This document shows, in pieces, positions 43,175 through 54,708 of a stretch of 64,000 bases of DNA. How positions within the stretch are numbered: the first letter of the stretch is position 1; each line of letters begins with the position of its first letter. Origin of the DNA: Tilletiaria anomala UBC 951. Taxonomy: Eukaryota; Basidiomycota; Exobasidiomycetes; Georgefischeriales; Tilletiariaceae. The notes beneath the pieces were generated by a model. It was not told where the DNA came from, searched no databases, and saw nothing but the letters and a program-made list of their open reading frames with translations. The position numbers were made by a program, and so were the translations under genes. The stretch covers positions 32,119 through 96,118 of the forward strand of contig NW_013546950.1 of assembly GCF_000711695.1 (NCBI RefSeq), given 5' to 3'.

Positions 43175-43413
43175 GTGGACAGAGGCGCTGTACGCGACAC
43201 GACCTATGATTCCACATTCCATCCTGCTGTAGCCAGGTGCCAGCAGAAGCATCTTTTTTTCTTGCAGTGTCACGCAATGTATATTTCGCAGGGATTAGAG
43301 GAAGCCATGACGTCAACAGATCAGCGTGTGCGTGCTAGACAGCAAGTGTGTCGCCATCTACAGTCCGTTAATGCGAGGTCAAACGATAGGAAGAGACAGA
43401 GCTAATATGCCGA

Positions 43414-46400
43414 CTAGCTGTTGGGCCCAGCAGGACAAGAGGCAGCAGAGGCAGAGCCCGCCGAGTCCCCTGATGGCTCTGTCGAGTGGCGCGATGAGCC
43501 AGGCTGATTGGACGCCGGGCCCTCCTTCGGCCAAGCCCCCTCCAGCGCGGTATTTGGGAGACCGCCCGCTCTGGGACCCAGATCCGCTTGGCTTCCGAGC
43601 CATTCTGCCAGAGTGGATGGGTCAAAGCCTTGTTCGTCAAAGCCGGCCGAGGCTGTCGTGTTTAAGTAGGCAGTCAAATCGCTCGGCGGCTGTTGGTTGA
43701 TTCCCGTTTGGTCCCGCAGTGTATCCGTTGACCGACGCTGGACTTGCGCTGCAGCATTGTTTTGCATGGATGCATTAGGCAGCCCAAATGGGTCCAAACT
43801 GCCGCTATCGAGCAAGGTCTGCTGCATGCGCCCGAGCTCAGCCTCCCAGTCGCCCTCTGCCGGCGCGTCGCCTTGCGCTTGCGCGAGCCGGGGGTTCGAA
43901 TCTGGAGGGATAAAGTCGCGCATGCCGAGCTCCTCTGAGGCTGGCAGAATGCCGCTGGAGGCATCCTGCTCGCTGGAATACGAAGCAGACGGGTAGCCCG
44001 CCATCCCAACTTGCTGCCCAGATTGCAGGGCGGCCGTGTATTGTGTAAATTGCTGTTGCCAAGCCGAATAGTCCTCAGCGTTCATGTCTTCGAGTGTGTT
44101 CGCAAAGTCAGGCAAACCAGGCAATGTTGCAAAGTACTGCGCGAGACTCGCGTCGATATGCGATGTGAGCGGATGTTCCGCGTCCATGTCTTCCACGGCC
44201 TTTTGGACGACCGTTGGCGCAGAGAAGAGTGCATCCATAGTGGTCTGCAGTACGCCTGACGAGTCAGCGTTGTATTCATGCAAGTGATGCTCAGATGTGT
44301 CCTCGTCGGAGCCTTCCGAGTCATATTCTTCATCCTCATCTTCTCTGTCATTGACATGTGCGACGCCAGAGCCGCCGCGCATCTGCGCCTGCAGCTGCAT
44401 GGCAATTTGCATCTGCATAGCTGATAACCACGGAAACCCTCCGCCGCCTGTCGATGCAGCAAAATTGTCTTCCGCGAGCGGATGCGCGGAGCCACTTGCT
44501 GTATTTAGCATCATGGATGGCGAGATACGGCCGAATTCCTGATCGCTGATGCGAGGCTGGGCACGCTTTGAGCTCTGGCTCCGGCGAAGGCCGGTGCCGC
44601 TTGCATCCACCATGGCTCTATCCGCACCACTACCACTTCGTGAACACATAGAAGCAGAAGGAGCAGCATGTATGTGTTGCAGCAGCTGATGCTGCTCATC
44701 CATCGCTTCGAATGGCGGTGCTGATGTTCCGAAAGGAACCTGCAACGGCATACTCGTTCCGCCAAATGCCGAAATCGCAGCGCCTCCCCGAGAAAAATCA
44801 GGAAGGGTCGGCACGGGACCGCTAACAGATGAAGTGATTTTTGGTCGCGAAGAATGCGAGAAAGACGATTTGCGCGAGGAAGACGCTTCACTGAGCCCAC
44901 TCTCGCTCTTTCGTGCATCGCGGACGCTGAGCTGCCTTCGTTGCGGACCGACTTGCGAAGTGCGCTGCTGATGTTGGCGTGACTCGCTCAGATGGTCTTG
45001 CGAGAAGGAAGAGTGGTCTGTCAAGTTGCCGTCGCTCGTTGCATCGCTTAGGCTCCACTCCCCGCCCGAAGCCGATGCGTTGGACGAGGTAGATGGCGCT
45101 GAGCCTTCTGGAGGTCCGGCCCCTCCTTGGTTGCTGCTGGATTGCCGATTGGCTCGCGTGCGAGCTTTGTAGCCTGCTTGCTGGTACTCTTCCCGGAAAG
45201 CATTTCGAAAACGATCCCTCAAATCGGTGGCGCTCCGTTGATTCTGGAAAATCGGATCTTTTCCGATCTTCGCCCAGTGAGATCCAAACTGCGACGAAGC
45301 ATGGAGAGTGAGCATGCAACTACCGGTATGCAGAAGTGCGCAGCGCGACTCACCTTGAGGTAGCCTTCGTGCAAGGCCTTCGTCTCCTCGACGGTGAACG
45401 GTCGCTTCTGCTTGCCCTTTCCCTTTTCAAAGATGCTTTTGCCTTCAGAATCCTTTGAACGAATCTTATGCCCATGGTGTGTTTTCGCATTTGGATACTG
45501 GGGAAAGAAAAACGATTGCGGTAAGCCCATGCACCATCTGCTACTAGCTTGAAATGATGAGGCGTAAAGGAAGAAGGACTGACCAGCTCGTGGTAAGCGT
45601 CCGGAAAGTAAGTCCGAAAGCGATCCTTCAAATCGCCTGCAGTACGATTTTCAAATCGATGCGAGAACTCTGGATCGCTGAGAATGATCTTCCAGCTGCC
45701 GACGCCATGTTTGTTACACCCGTCGACGAGCGCTTGCGTTTCATCTTCCGTCCAGCGATGCTTGACTTGGCCATTTCGCGCATTCTTGCGTTGCATCTCC
45801 GCCTCGGTGCCCGGTCCTGGGCCTGCTGTCGCCCCTGCTCTCGTCACTGGGACCGCGGGCGCAGGCACGGGGGCAGGGGCGTGGGCGGAAGCAAGCCCCA
45901 ACGTACCAAATTGACCCGCACCTTGTTGAACCGCATTGGGCTGCATGCCACTCGGCGAGCCCGGACCAGAGCTGAACGGCAGGCCTGCATTGGGTCCTAG
46001 TGACGATGAGAAGCTTGCAGCGCTTCCAGTGTCCGAAGAAGCAGCGCTGGCATTCGAGATGGACGAGATGGGGCGACCGCCACGAGCAGCAAGGTAGCTG
46101 TGACTGAACGTGTCTAGACGAAGCTGCGCCGCCCTGCCTGGAACGTTGCCCGCAAGTGAAGCGGAGAGGGCAGAGGCAACAGTGGAGGCTCTGGAAGCCA
46201 GCGGAATTTTTGACGGCTGCTGCCTCTGAGACCCAGTAAGAATAGCATCTGTCGTAGCACGCATCACTCCAAGTGCAAATGCCGAGGGAACCGGTTCCTC
46301 AGATGAAGACTGCTGGCCTTGCGCTATGCCTGGCGAGCCTCGCTGGCTATCACCTGCGCTGACAGGTGCGCCTTGGCCAGAGTGCTGTTGATGGGGTGGC

Positions 46401-46414
46401 TGTGGAAGACTCAT
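43414..46414 (-). CDS. Double-Myb telobox protein (Tay1/Teb1-like)
   Basis: Three exons (46414-45584, 45497-45354, 45288-43414) give 949 residues. Two Myb/SANT domains sit mid-protein. The first is RWTEDETQALVDGCNKHGVG with SWKIILSDPEF and telobox-like AGDLKDRFRTYF (about residues 215-275). The second is RPFTVEETKALHEGYLKFGS, HWAKIGKDPIF and ATDLRDRFRNAF (about 305-360), interrupted by an intron. The DLKDRFR telobox pattern and tandem Mybs match the Tay1/Teb1 group, which binds double-stranded telomeric repeats or acts as a transcription factor. Both flanks are long and low in complexity; the C-terminal 580 residues carry acidic patches. Telomere binding is inferred from the family, not shown here. 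Confidence 0.8.
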
Positions 46415-47664
46415 ACTGTGTTACGCGGTGCCTCGTGAGCCTTCAATTGACCGCTCTCGCTTGCTTTCTCGCTGCGCTCTCGTCTGCTGCCCCTTGCAGA
46501 CCTTCTAGAGATCCGCAGATCAGACTGACGGGCTTGCAGCTCGGACCGCGTCTACAACCGTCGAAAAGAATACGATTGGCGACACAAACAGCCACCACTC
46601 GTGTTGGAGGCAGCGGTGCTTCTGCGTGCCGCCAGGCGGCCTGGTGGCAAGAAGCGGCGTTCTAAATGCACCCCTGCGCGTCGTCCATTTTTTGTCGCGA
46701 TCCTTCTGGTAGAGCAGTGCTAGCAAGGATGAGCGCTTGCGGGGGCTCACTTGTGCGCAGTTTGACTGCAAAGACTTTGCAAGCTTTGGCCGCGACCTTT
46801 GGAACTCGGAAGTCTGCCCTTCTCCTGGTTGTCAAGCCGCTCCTTTCCTTCCTTCCACCTGGCCGCGTCCGGCTTCTATAGCATCACCAACAACATACCC
46901 GTCCGCACAAGGGACTGCGGATTGTTTGACAAAAACCAGCGGCTCACAGTCTCTGGTTCTTTGATCTCTCTCCTCAGCAGCTGATGGTTTCTCATTGATC
47001 GCTTTCTTTTTTCAACGTGAGAGACTAGGAAGAGGCACTTGAAACCAAGACCGATGCAGCCCTGCATGCACATCTGTGCCCTGCAGCTGCGGACTGGCAA
47101 AGGGCTGCAAACGCTACTGCCCTGCAACGAGTCGTCGATATTTCTTTTTGAATTATTTGAACGAGTCCTGATTGTAGGGTTACATACGTCTCAACTCTCA
47201 CCGCGCTGTGTCCAATGTATCGATCGACTAGTCACACTCCCTCATTTGGATACATCTCAGTAATCCGCAGCCCACGACGAGCCACAGTCGTCGCCGTCAA
47301 GCGAAGAGTCGGCCATGATCCAGGCGCAGCGCATTCAAGAGACATCTGAATTTTAGGGCGGCAGGTTGAACCCACAACCGGAGCGCTCCTTCATTCGGCG
47401 TGCTTGAAGACGTTGCAACGCTAGAAATTTGGTGCTAGGATCCCAGCCATAGTGGCCACCCTGGCCACACCGTATATCAGACCCGGCGTGTGATCTATAA
47501 ACGTTGCTTGTCATAGCTGACCGCCCTCTTAGCGCTATATAGCCTTTTGAATCGGGGCATATGCTCGCAGACAGGGGCTTTTGTATATCCGCGCCTACAA
47601 GTAATAAAAGGAGATCTACAAGTAGAAGGAGATGGGGGAAAGCACGCCTTGAGAAAGTTCTGCC
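46415..47664. other. Divergent intergenic region between Myb protein and METTL16
   Basis: 1.25 kb containing both promoters. A minus-strand ORF at 47353-47733 has no recognisable domain and overlaps the first METTL16 exons, so it is not called. No RNA gene seen. Confidence 0.45.
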
Positions 47665-49809
47665 ATGCATCGTGAGTTGGTCGCCCCATTCGCAGCTTCG
47701 TAAATGCAACGGGGGCTGATGCTTGCGTCCCATCTATGCATCATATTTTCCTAGCGCGCAGCCCTTACGCTCGCCCGGACTTTCATCCCAACTTTGAAGA
47801 GCTTGCCAAAAAGTACCCAGAGCTTGAGCCCTTGTGCGTGTCGCACAACGCAGAAGGCCACCGTGCCTTGAGACAAACATGCATCGAGGGATGCTCTTCT
47901 AATGCTTCCTTTCAAATCTCGCCAGTCTGATACCTTTACCATCGAGCAGAGTTGCTAAGGGCAAGGCTCGTGGCAGTGCGATTGACTACAAGGACCCCGC
48001 TGCCCTGAGATGCTTGACGACGGTGCTACTGCGTCACGACTTCAGCCTGCACGTCGAACTTCGAAGCGACAGGCTTTGTCCACCCGTTCCAAATAGGCTC
48101 AATTACATTCTCTGGCTGCAAGACCTGCTGAAGGAACAGCAGCGTATCCTGGGTGTACTGCGCATCCTACTCTCAGCCGTCGACGCATCGTTGTCGCCCC
48201 CGTCGGCAAAGGCCAATGACGTGGCGCAGGGGGCAGAGCATACAGGATGCCGACTGCCAGCTTGCAAGCGACTCCGTATGGAGGGTCCCGCGGCGCCTGC
48301 TGAGCAGACGCAACATACCCTAGGCCTCGACATCGGCACGGGCGCCTCACTGATCTATCCATTGCTCGGCTGCGCATCAGATGCGAGCTGGTCGTTTGTA
48401 GCGACGGACACCGACGCCGTGTCCATGAGTCATGCCCGCGCTACGCTCGCCAGTGCAGACTTGTTGACGCCGATTCGCAACTTCCCGGAGCGTATTGTGA
48501 TCCTGCAACGGGAGCACAAAGATACAGCTCTCATTCCATCTGCGGATGAGCTGCTTGCAATTGCACCGCCATCGGATGGCGCAAACGAGGAGACAGCACG
48601 GCGGTCACTCGGACCGCTCGCCTCACGCCTCGGTGCCACCGCAGCGAGCTCCACCTCGTCGAGCAGAGCCTCCGATCGCGACGACGTGTACGACTTTACC
48701 ATGTGCAATCCGCCCTTCTATGGCAGCCTTGCCGAGATGCGTGAGTCGGCGTCGTTCAAAATGGCCGGGCCTAGTGCCGCATGCACGGGCAGCGAGCAGG
48801 AGATGCTCACGCCTGGAGGCGAAGCGGCTTTTGTAGGGAAGATGATCGAGGAGAGCATAAAGCTCCACCGCATGCGACAGACAGTGGTCGCAGTGGAGAC
48901 GAACAAGTCAATGGGTGCGTGGACGTGCAGGAGGACATGGTACACCAGCATGCTCGGGCTGCGGAAAAGCGTGACCGAGGTGGTGCAAAAGCTCAAGGTG
49001 CATAAGGTATGTCTCATCGTCTCTCGTACCGTACACAATCTTCGCTCACTGCGCACATCACTTGGCAGATCGACAATTACCTCGTCACAGAACTGCTGCA
49101 AGGCGAGACGAAGCGTTGGGTGATAGCCTGGTCTTTCACATACCTGCGTCTGGACCCGCTCTCCCTCGGATTGAGCCCATCCTCGTGCACGGCCTTCGCG
49201 AGCATCCTCCCGCCTTTTCCCCGCCGCGACGCTATCATCCGATGGGCGTGCGAAAGACGGGGCGGCTCCCACGGTATGGCGTCTGGCACGGTGCATGATG
49301 GTGACAGCAAGCGAATCAGACAGCTGGACGATATACTCGCGTCGCTCTATGGCGCTGTCCACATGCGCCGATCTGTAAGGCCAGCGGCAGATGCAGATCA
49401 AATCGGCCCGACTTGGCACGTCGCCGTGAGCTCGATCACTTGGAACAGGGCTGCGCGTAGGAAGCAGGCTCAAGCTCAAGCGCGTAACGGCGGTGCGGGT
49501 CAAGACAGAATCAAAGACGACGGAAGCAGCAGAACAACGGCTTTCGAGCCACTTTTACTCGCCGAGCTCTCTATCCAGCGCCACGACCCTGGCAGCGAAT
49601 CCGACCTCCACTCAGCGTCAACCTCAGATCCAGATCCGTATGTTGAACCAGAGCCGAAGTGCAACTCAGAACGCGCAGATGCCGCCGCCACAGGCGGACG
49701 AACGCAGAACTCGATGCAACTCAACGCACGCTGGCTATACGGCGCGTCGTACACGCATTTCCAGTCCTTCTGCTCCTACCTCACATCGCAGCTAGCAACG
49801 GACGCCTGA
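47665..49809 (+). CDS. METTL16: METTL16-type RNA N6-adenosine methyltransferase
   Basis: Four exons (47665-47671, 47755-47833, 47950-49006, 49069-49809) give 627 residues. The first coding exon is only 7 nt (ATG CAT C); splicing it yields MHPRSPYARPDFHPNFEELA, the family N-terminus, which a start at 47736 would not. Next come DYKDPAALRCLTTVLLRHDF, RLNYILWLQDLL, the SAM-binding LGLDIGTGASLIYPLLG, and the catalytic motif CNPPFYGS (Asn282-Phe285). WYTSMLGLRKSVTEVV and TKRWVIAWSF close the methyltransferase fold. METTL16 methylates U6 snRNA in its ACAGAGA box and some hairpins. The C-terminal region is variable. All junctions keep the frame; intron 2 is 116 nt. Confidence 0.9.
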
Positions 49810-50066
49810 AAGATCGTGCGGTTGATCATGTGCTGCGCGAGCAGCGTCCTTGTACTCTTGCAGCGTTCAGGAAAGCGAATGATCGTGCGGGGGAAGAGAC
49901 AGCCTAACAATATGCGATCAATTGCGCTCCTTCGTAAAGTAATCATGCCTGCTCCCTGTACAAGGAGCTGCCAAGGGGCGGTCACATTTTCCGCACGTTT
50001 TCGATTGTCTTCGTGCTGAGTCGACTACGGTCGATTGGTTCGAGACATTGGTTATGTTCAGCAAGC
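49810..50066. other. Convergent 3' intergenic region
   Basis: 257 bp between the stops of METTL16 and malate dehydrogenase; presumed 3' UTRs. Confidence 0.45.
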
Positions 50067-51540
50067 CTAGATCTTGGCGTTGCCAACGAAAGCGACGCCC
50101 TGGAAGAAAGGTGCGGGCGTGTCAGCTTGACAGGGTCCTGAGGTGGAACATACACTGGCGGACCACAGGGATCGTTCGCACTGCACTGACCTTGGAGATG
50201 TTGCCAGCGAGGTCCTCAACAGCTTTCTTAATTAGGCCGCTCTCGTAGTCATTCACCTTGCCAATAGGCAGGATCTTCTCGACGCCGTTCTTGCCGAGCT
50301 GGACGGGGACGCTGAAGAAGGCGGTCTGGTCGCCGATGACGTCGATGATTGCCTTGGCGCCAGACTGGTCGCTCGTCAGGTCGACGTACGAGTACTCTGG
50401 CTGGCTGCTGCTTCCCTTGCCCACGGCGGCCTCGAGCACGGCGATGGCAAAGCGCGCACCGGCGTACGCCATCGAAAGCGTTGCGGACCCTGCTCCGTCC
50501 TTGGCCTTGACGACCTCATCGCCACCGAACTGGATGCGGTTCGTCAGCTCCTCCACCTTGGCCTGATCGAAGCTCGTGCTCGGGTTGCTCTGGCTCAGGA
50601 GCGGGACGATCGTCAGACCCGAGTGACCGCCGATGACGGGGACGCGCCAGTTGAGGCTCTCTGCCGGTTTGCCGGCCGCCTCAGAGACGAATGTGCTTGC
50701 GCGCACGACGTCGAGTGTTGTGACGCCAAAGAGACGCTTCGGGTCGTACACGCCCTTCTTCTTGAGCACCTCAGCGAAGATTGGAACGGTCGAGTTGACC
50801 GGGTTGGAGATGACCAGGACAAACGCCTTGGGCGAAACCGAGGCGATAGACTCGGCGATGCCCTGGCAGATCTTGGCGTTGACGTTGAACAGGTCGTCAC
50901 GGGTCATGCCCGGCTGCGATTAATTGAAGGAATGAAAGGGTTACTTTTCTGGATCTTTTGTCATGTAGTGTAGATAAGTCGCAGGTGCGCACCTTCCTCG
51001 GAACACCGGCAGGGATGACGACGATGTCAGCACCTTCGAGCGCTTTGTCCAAGCCACCGTTCTTGTCAGGGAGGTATCCAGTGACGATGGAAGGCGTGTT
51101 GATGTGGGCAATGTCAGCGGCCACACCGAGAGCGTTGACGCTGCGAAGAAGTTCCCAAGGCAGGGAAAGCTGGATGTCAGCATGGGCCGTGGCATGATCG
51201 ATGGCGATAGAGACCGCAGCTCACTCACACATCGTAGAGAGCGAGGTCAGTGATCAGGGTGGACTGCTTGAGCAGCAGCGACAGAGGCTGGCCTGTTGGT
51301 GCGATTTTGCGGGTTCAGTCAACAGGCTGCATTTCATCGTTTCGCGTCGTTAAGTAACACGCACCGATACCACCGGCAGCACCACTGTATTCGTATCGTT
51401 CGGCATGTATAGCGCAGCATGCGAGGGGAAGCAACAGGACAGTTGGCAGGGTCAGCGCTGGACACGAACCTTCGTTCCTGCCACGGCGGACAAACGGCGA
51501 GCGCCGGGCGTGTCACTCACACAACGACGGCCTTGACCAT
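50067..51540 (-). CDS. NAD-dependent malate dehydrogenase with PTS1-like C-terminus
   Basis: Six exons (51540-51521, 51384-51365, 51292-51229, 51140-50993, 50913-50191, 50099-50067) give 335 residues. It interconverts malate and oxaloacetate with NAD. Family markers are the Rossmann start MVKAVVVGAAGGIGQPLSLL, the strand-end [64 protein letters not shown] and the catalytic VPVIGGHSG. The NAD-binding glycine loop is encoded by a 20-nt microexon. The short form has no presequence, and the last exon supplies only [13 protein letters not shown] is a known peroxisomal PTS1 variant. Upstream, the same frame stays open past an ATG at 51762, adding a basic, acid-free leader ending RAFCSK, which could target mitochondria. 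Confidence 0.92.
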
Positions 51541-52445
51541 TTTGGAGCAGAAAGCGCGCGTTGACGAAGGGAGCGGGGAGTGAATGGAAGGTGTATGTGT
51601 GAGCCTGGGGGTGAGGAAGAGTATTGATGGGACGCAGACGGCGGTGTGGTGAAGCGAGAGAGGACAGAAGATCACGACAGGAGGGGTATAGAGTGGAGGT
51701 ACAGGTGGGTAGAGGTAGGTGATCGGAGGATGGATATGTTGCCAGAACGATGGCCGGCGCATGCGCCACCCACCGTCCAACAGAGTCACTTCTCGCAATC
51801 TCTGGCTCTGGATTTGGCTGGGGTGGGTTGGGTGCATGTGAGGCGGGAAGCAGCACTGCACCAGTGTGGGTTGCGGCATGGGGCGCGGATAGCGGGCGAT
51901 GCAATGCGGCGTGTGGCATGTGCGCACTCTTCAACTCCACTCCACTCAGACTTTGCCGGTGCCCGAGTTTCTTCCCTAGGCGTGATTATCGCAACCCCAG
52001 CCAGCTTTCTGCTGGTAGTTCGTCGTTGTGAGAAATAAACTCCGCGACGAGCGAATGGGAGAGAGCGCACAGTCTGCTGTCTGCTGTGTCATGCCATACA
52101 TAGTCTGTTGACACCCCATTCGATTCCAGAGTGGGAAAAAACTGGCTGCCCGGGTCATTGATCGATGGACGATGGATGTCTGACGAGGTATCACCAAGGT
52201 GTCGAAGCTGACTGGCCCATGATGCATGCGTGCTGAAGCGGTACATAATACAGTATGAGGATCCGAGAGTGGATCGCTCTTTACGCTTCTTCATCACACG
52301 CGGACGTGTTCCTCCCGCTTTGTGCGCCAAATGCGTGATAAGACAGGCGCGGCGCAGGATGAGCCCAATCTAAATGCAAATGTAGTACGCCTTTGCAAAA
52401 AGCGGTCGGACTGTACACATGGTTGATAGGAACCCCCCCCTTCTT
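51541..52445. promoter_or_regulatory. Leader/promoter of malate dehydrogenase and 3' region of PCT1
   Basis: The first 220 bp to the right of 51540 are pyrimidine-rich on the minus strand and open in the dehydrogenase frame (ATG at 51762). Beyond about 51950 the sequence is AT-richer and borders the cytidylyltransferase stop. No separate gene. Confidence 0.45.
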
Positions 52446-54708
52446 TCATTCGAACGCCAGGGCCGCCTTGCCAATCTTCTCCAGCTTCTGATCGAGTCCA
52501 TGATGGCGATAAATGTCGACGATCCTTGCGAGCAGGTCGCTTGTCGAGACGCCTGGCGTGCGCCGCGTTGGCAAGAACTTGCCCTGTTCCTTGACGAACG
52601 CGTAGATGTCCTTGCTAGCGCCGCCGCCGCCGCCTGCGGCCGCGGAGCCGGCGTAGGGGTCCTCGTCGTGCGCAACATAGTCCACCTTCAGCTTGTCAAT
52701 CAGCGCCTGGTCAATCACCCACGGCGCGTCCTCCAGCACCTCGTCCACCCAGCGGCAATTGCGCACTGCCTCGTAGCGCTCCGCAGACGTCAGCATCGGC
52801 TCGTTCTTGTGCTGCGCGCAGTTCGCAGATGAGCACACGCCCACGATCAGGTGCACGTGCGGGAACGCCAGCTTCGCTTGCCGCAGCTGGAGCGCGTGGC
52901 TGCAACGGAGAGGCCGCGCTTCTGAGCGTCAGTACCGTGCCCACATCTCACCACAGTCATGGGTGCTCACGCGTAGTGGAACAGATCGTAGACACCATCA
53001 GCATAGATCCGGACCGGTCGGTTCGGATTGTTGCCGCCGTCAGGCGGATGTATGATCTTGTAATCCCGCAGCCCTTCCTTGGGCGCGTAAATGGCATCGC
53101 GGAAGTAGGCGCGAATCTCATCGACGCTCGCCTTTTGGATTGCACCTTGATCTTGCTCCAGCTGAGTCTGCCCGGGTGCGGCATCCCAGCTCGAGCTGCC
53201 CACGTCCTCTGGCGCACTGCCGAAGAGATTGCGTGGAACGCAAGAGCTCGCAACAGCCGCACCGGTTCCTGCTACCGCCACTTCAGCAGCAGCTGCAGGC
53301 TTGTTGCTTACATTTGAAGCAGAGGCGCTGTTTGAGACAGGAACCGCGCCACCCAAGGCGATCTGCTGCGTGACAGTCGTCCGAGCGGCGAACTCGACAT
53401 CCCCATCGTACGGCGTCGTCCCATCTGGGTCGACATATCCGCTCCGCTCCTCCAACGCCGTGCCTTCTGAACGACCAGAGTTAGCGCTGACATCCGCTAG
53501 CGTTTCCGTCTCTGCGCCGGACAAGACGCCCGAGAGGCTGCGCGTTCGCGCAGCTGGCCTAGAAGAAGTCCCGCTCAGTGCTGGTGCGATGGGCTTGAGC
53601 TGGTTTGATAACTCGGCCTTTGGCGTCACACCACCTTGTGCAGTAGCCGCTGTGATCGGCAAGGCTCCAAGGTTTAGAGGGTGTGACCCCGCTCCTCCTG
53701 CTGCGGACCCGGCGGCCACTGAGACTGAGCCAGCGGGTTTGCCACTGCGGCGCGCACGGTCATCGCCCGAAGCAGAGGATTCTCCCTTTCGTTCCTCATC
53801 GATTCTGTTTTCAACAGTAGCACCTGCAGTACCTGGGTAGTCGCTCCCCGCACTAGAGCTCGACGACACACGCCGCAGCGATGAATGGACCTTGACCTGG
53901 CCAGCCGGCATCATAGTCCCATGCGTAATCGCCATAGGGGGAATCTCTGCAGTCCCTGCAGAGAGCGCGGTGTCATGCGCAGATCGCGGTACCAGGTCCG
54001 TCGAGGACGCTGATGTCAGAGCCGCCGCTGCTTGGTTCAGTGTCGATCGAATAGCCGAGCTCTCCTTTTGCGAACAGCGCTGTGCACTCGAGCGTCGTGC
54101 CGGATTTGCATACGCCTCGGCACCGATGCTCGCATACGCCATGCTTGCAGCGAGCCCTGAGTCGTCTCTGGCCGCGGCTAGCGGCGGGCTGGAACTCGCA
54201 GGTGTCTTGTCTGCAGAATACTGGTGTTGCTGCTGCTTCTGTCCGATAGCCGCTGTGGGAGCTGCGCTTGCTGGCTTGGAATCGACCAGGGCCTTGTCTC
54301 GAGCAGAGGTAGGAAATCCAGACATTTGCGCGCCGAGTGCTGCTCCGGACGCACCACTGCCACTACGCGTCATGCTCGCTTCTCGTTGGTGCGAAGCTCG
54401 CAGCGATGAGGCCGAGTCAGAATAGCCAGAAGCATCATCGTTGTCCTCCTGTGGACCCGATAAGAGAAGCCGGTGTCAGTTATCGTGCTTTGGCAGGCTG
54501 CACGTGGGCTGGCCAAGCTCACCTCGCTTGCATCTCTACTGGAGCTGATGAACGGAGGCTCGTCGTCTAGATCATCGAGAATGCCCCCAGCCGCGAGCCC
54601 AGCATTCGCAGTGATCGCATGTCCACCAGTAGCACGCTTCTTGCGATGAAGCAATGCGTGTACATGTCCGTGGGTGTGGCTGTTGGGCACCGGTCGCGAT
54701 GACGCCAT
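52446..54708 (-). CDS. PCT1: Choline-phosphate cytidylyltransferase
   Basis: Three exons (54708-54523, 54448-52971, 52899-52446) give 705 residues. The enzyme makes CDP-choline from phosphocholine and CTP, the rate-limiting step of the Kennedy pathway for phosphatidylcholine. The catalytic domain is at the C-terminal end: RPVRIYADGVYDLFHYAHAL, LQLRQAKLAFPHVHLIVGVC, RYEAVRNCRWVDEVLEDAPW, KVDYVAHDEDPY and RRTPGVSTSDLLARIV (the RTxGISTSD signature). The nucleotide-binding HxGH motif reads HYAH (residues 553-556), the Ala codon being split by the last intron. About 500 Ser/Ala-rich residues precede it, far more than in yeast. The usual C-terminal amphipathic membrane-binding helix is short or absent, the protein ending soon after EKIGKAALAFE. 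Confidence 0.88.

Noticed and set aside
43885-43900. GGTTCGAATCT, like a tRNA B box
   Set aside because: Part of the double-Myb coding sequence (SNPRLAQ on the minus strand); no cloverleaf.
47353-47733. 126-residue minus-strand ORF
   Set aside because: Overlaps the promoter and first exons of METTL16 and has no recognisable feature.
10508-49809. PRP28, LSM7 and METTL16 as a spliceosome/U6 gene cluster
   Set aside because: They are 20-37 kb apart, on both strands, separated by unrelated genes; most likely coincidence.
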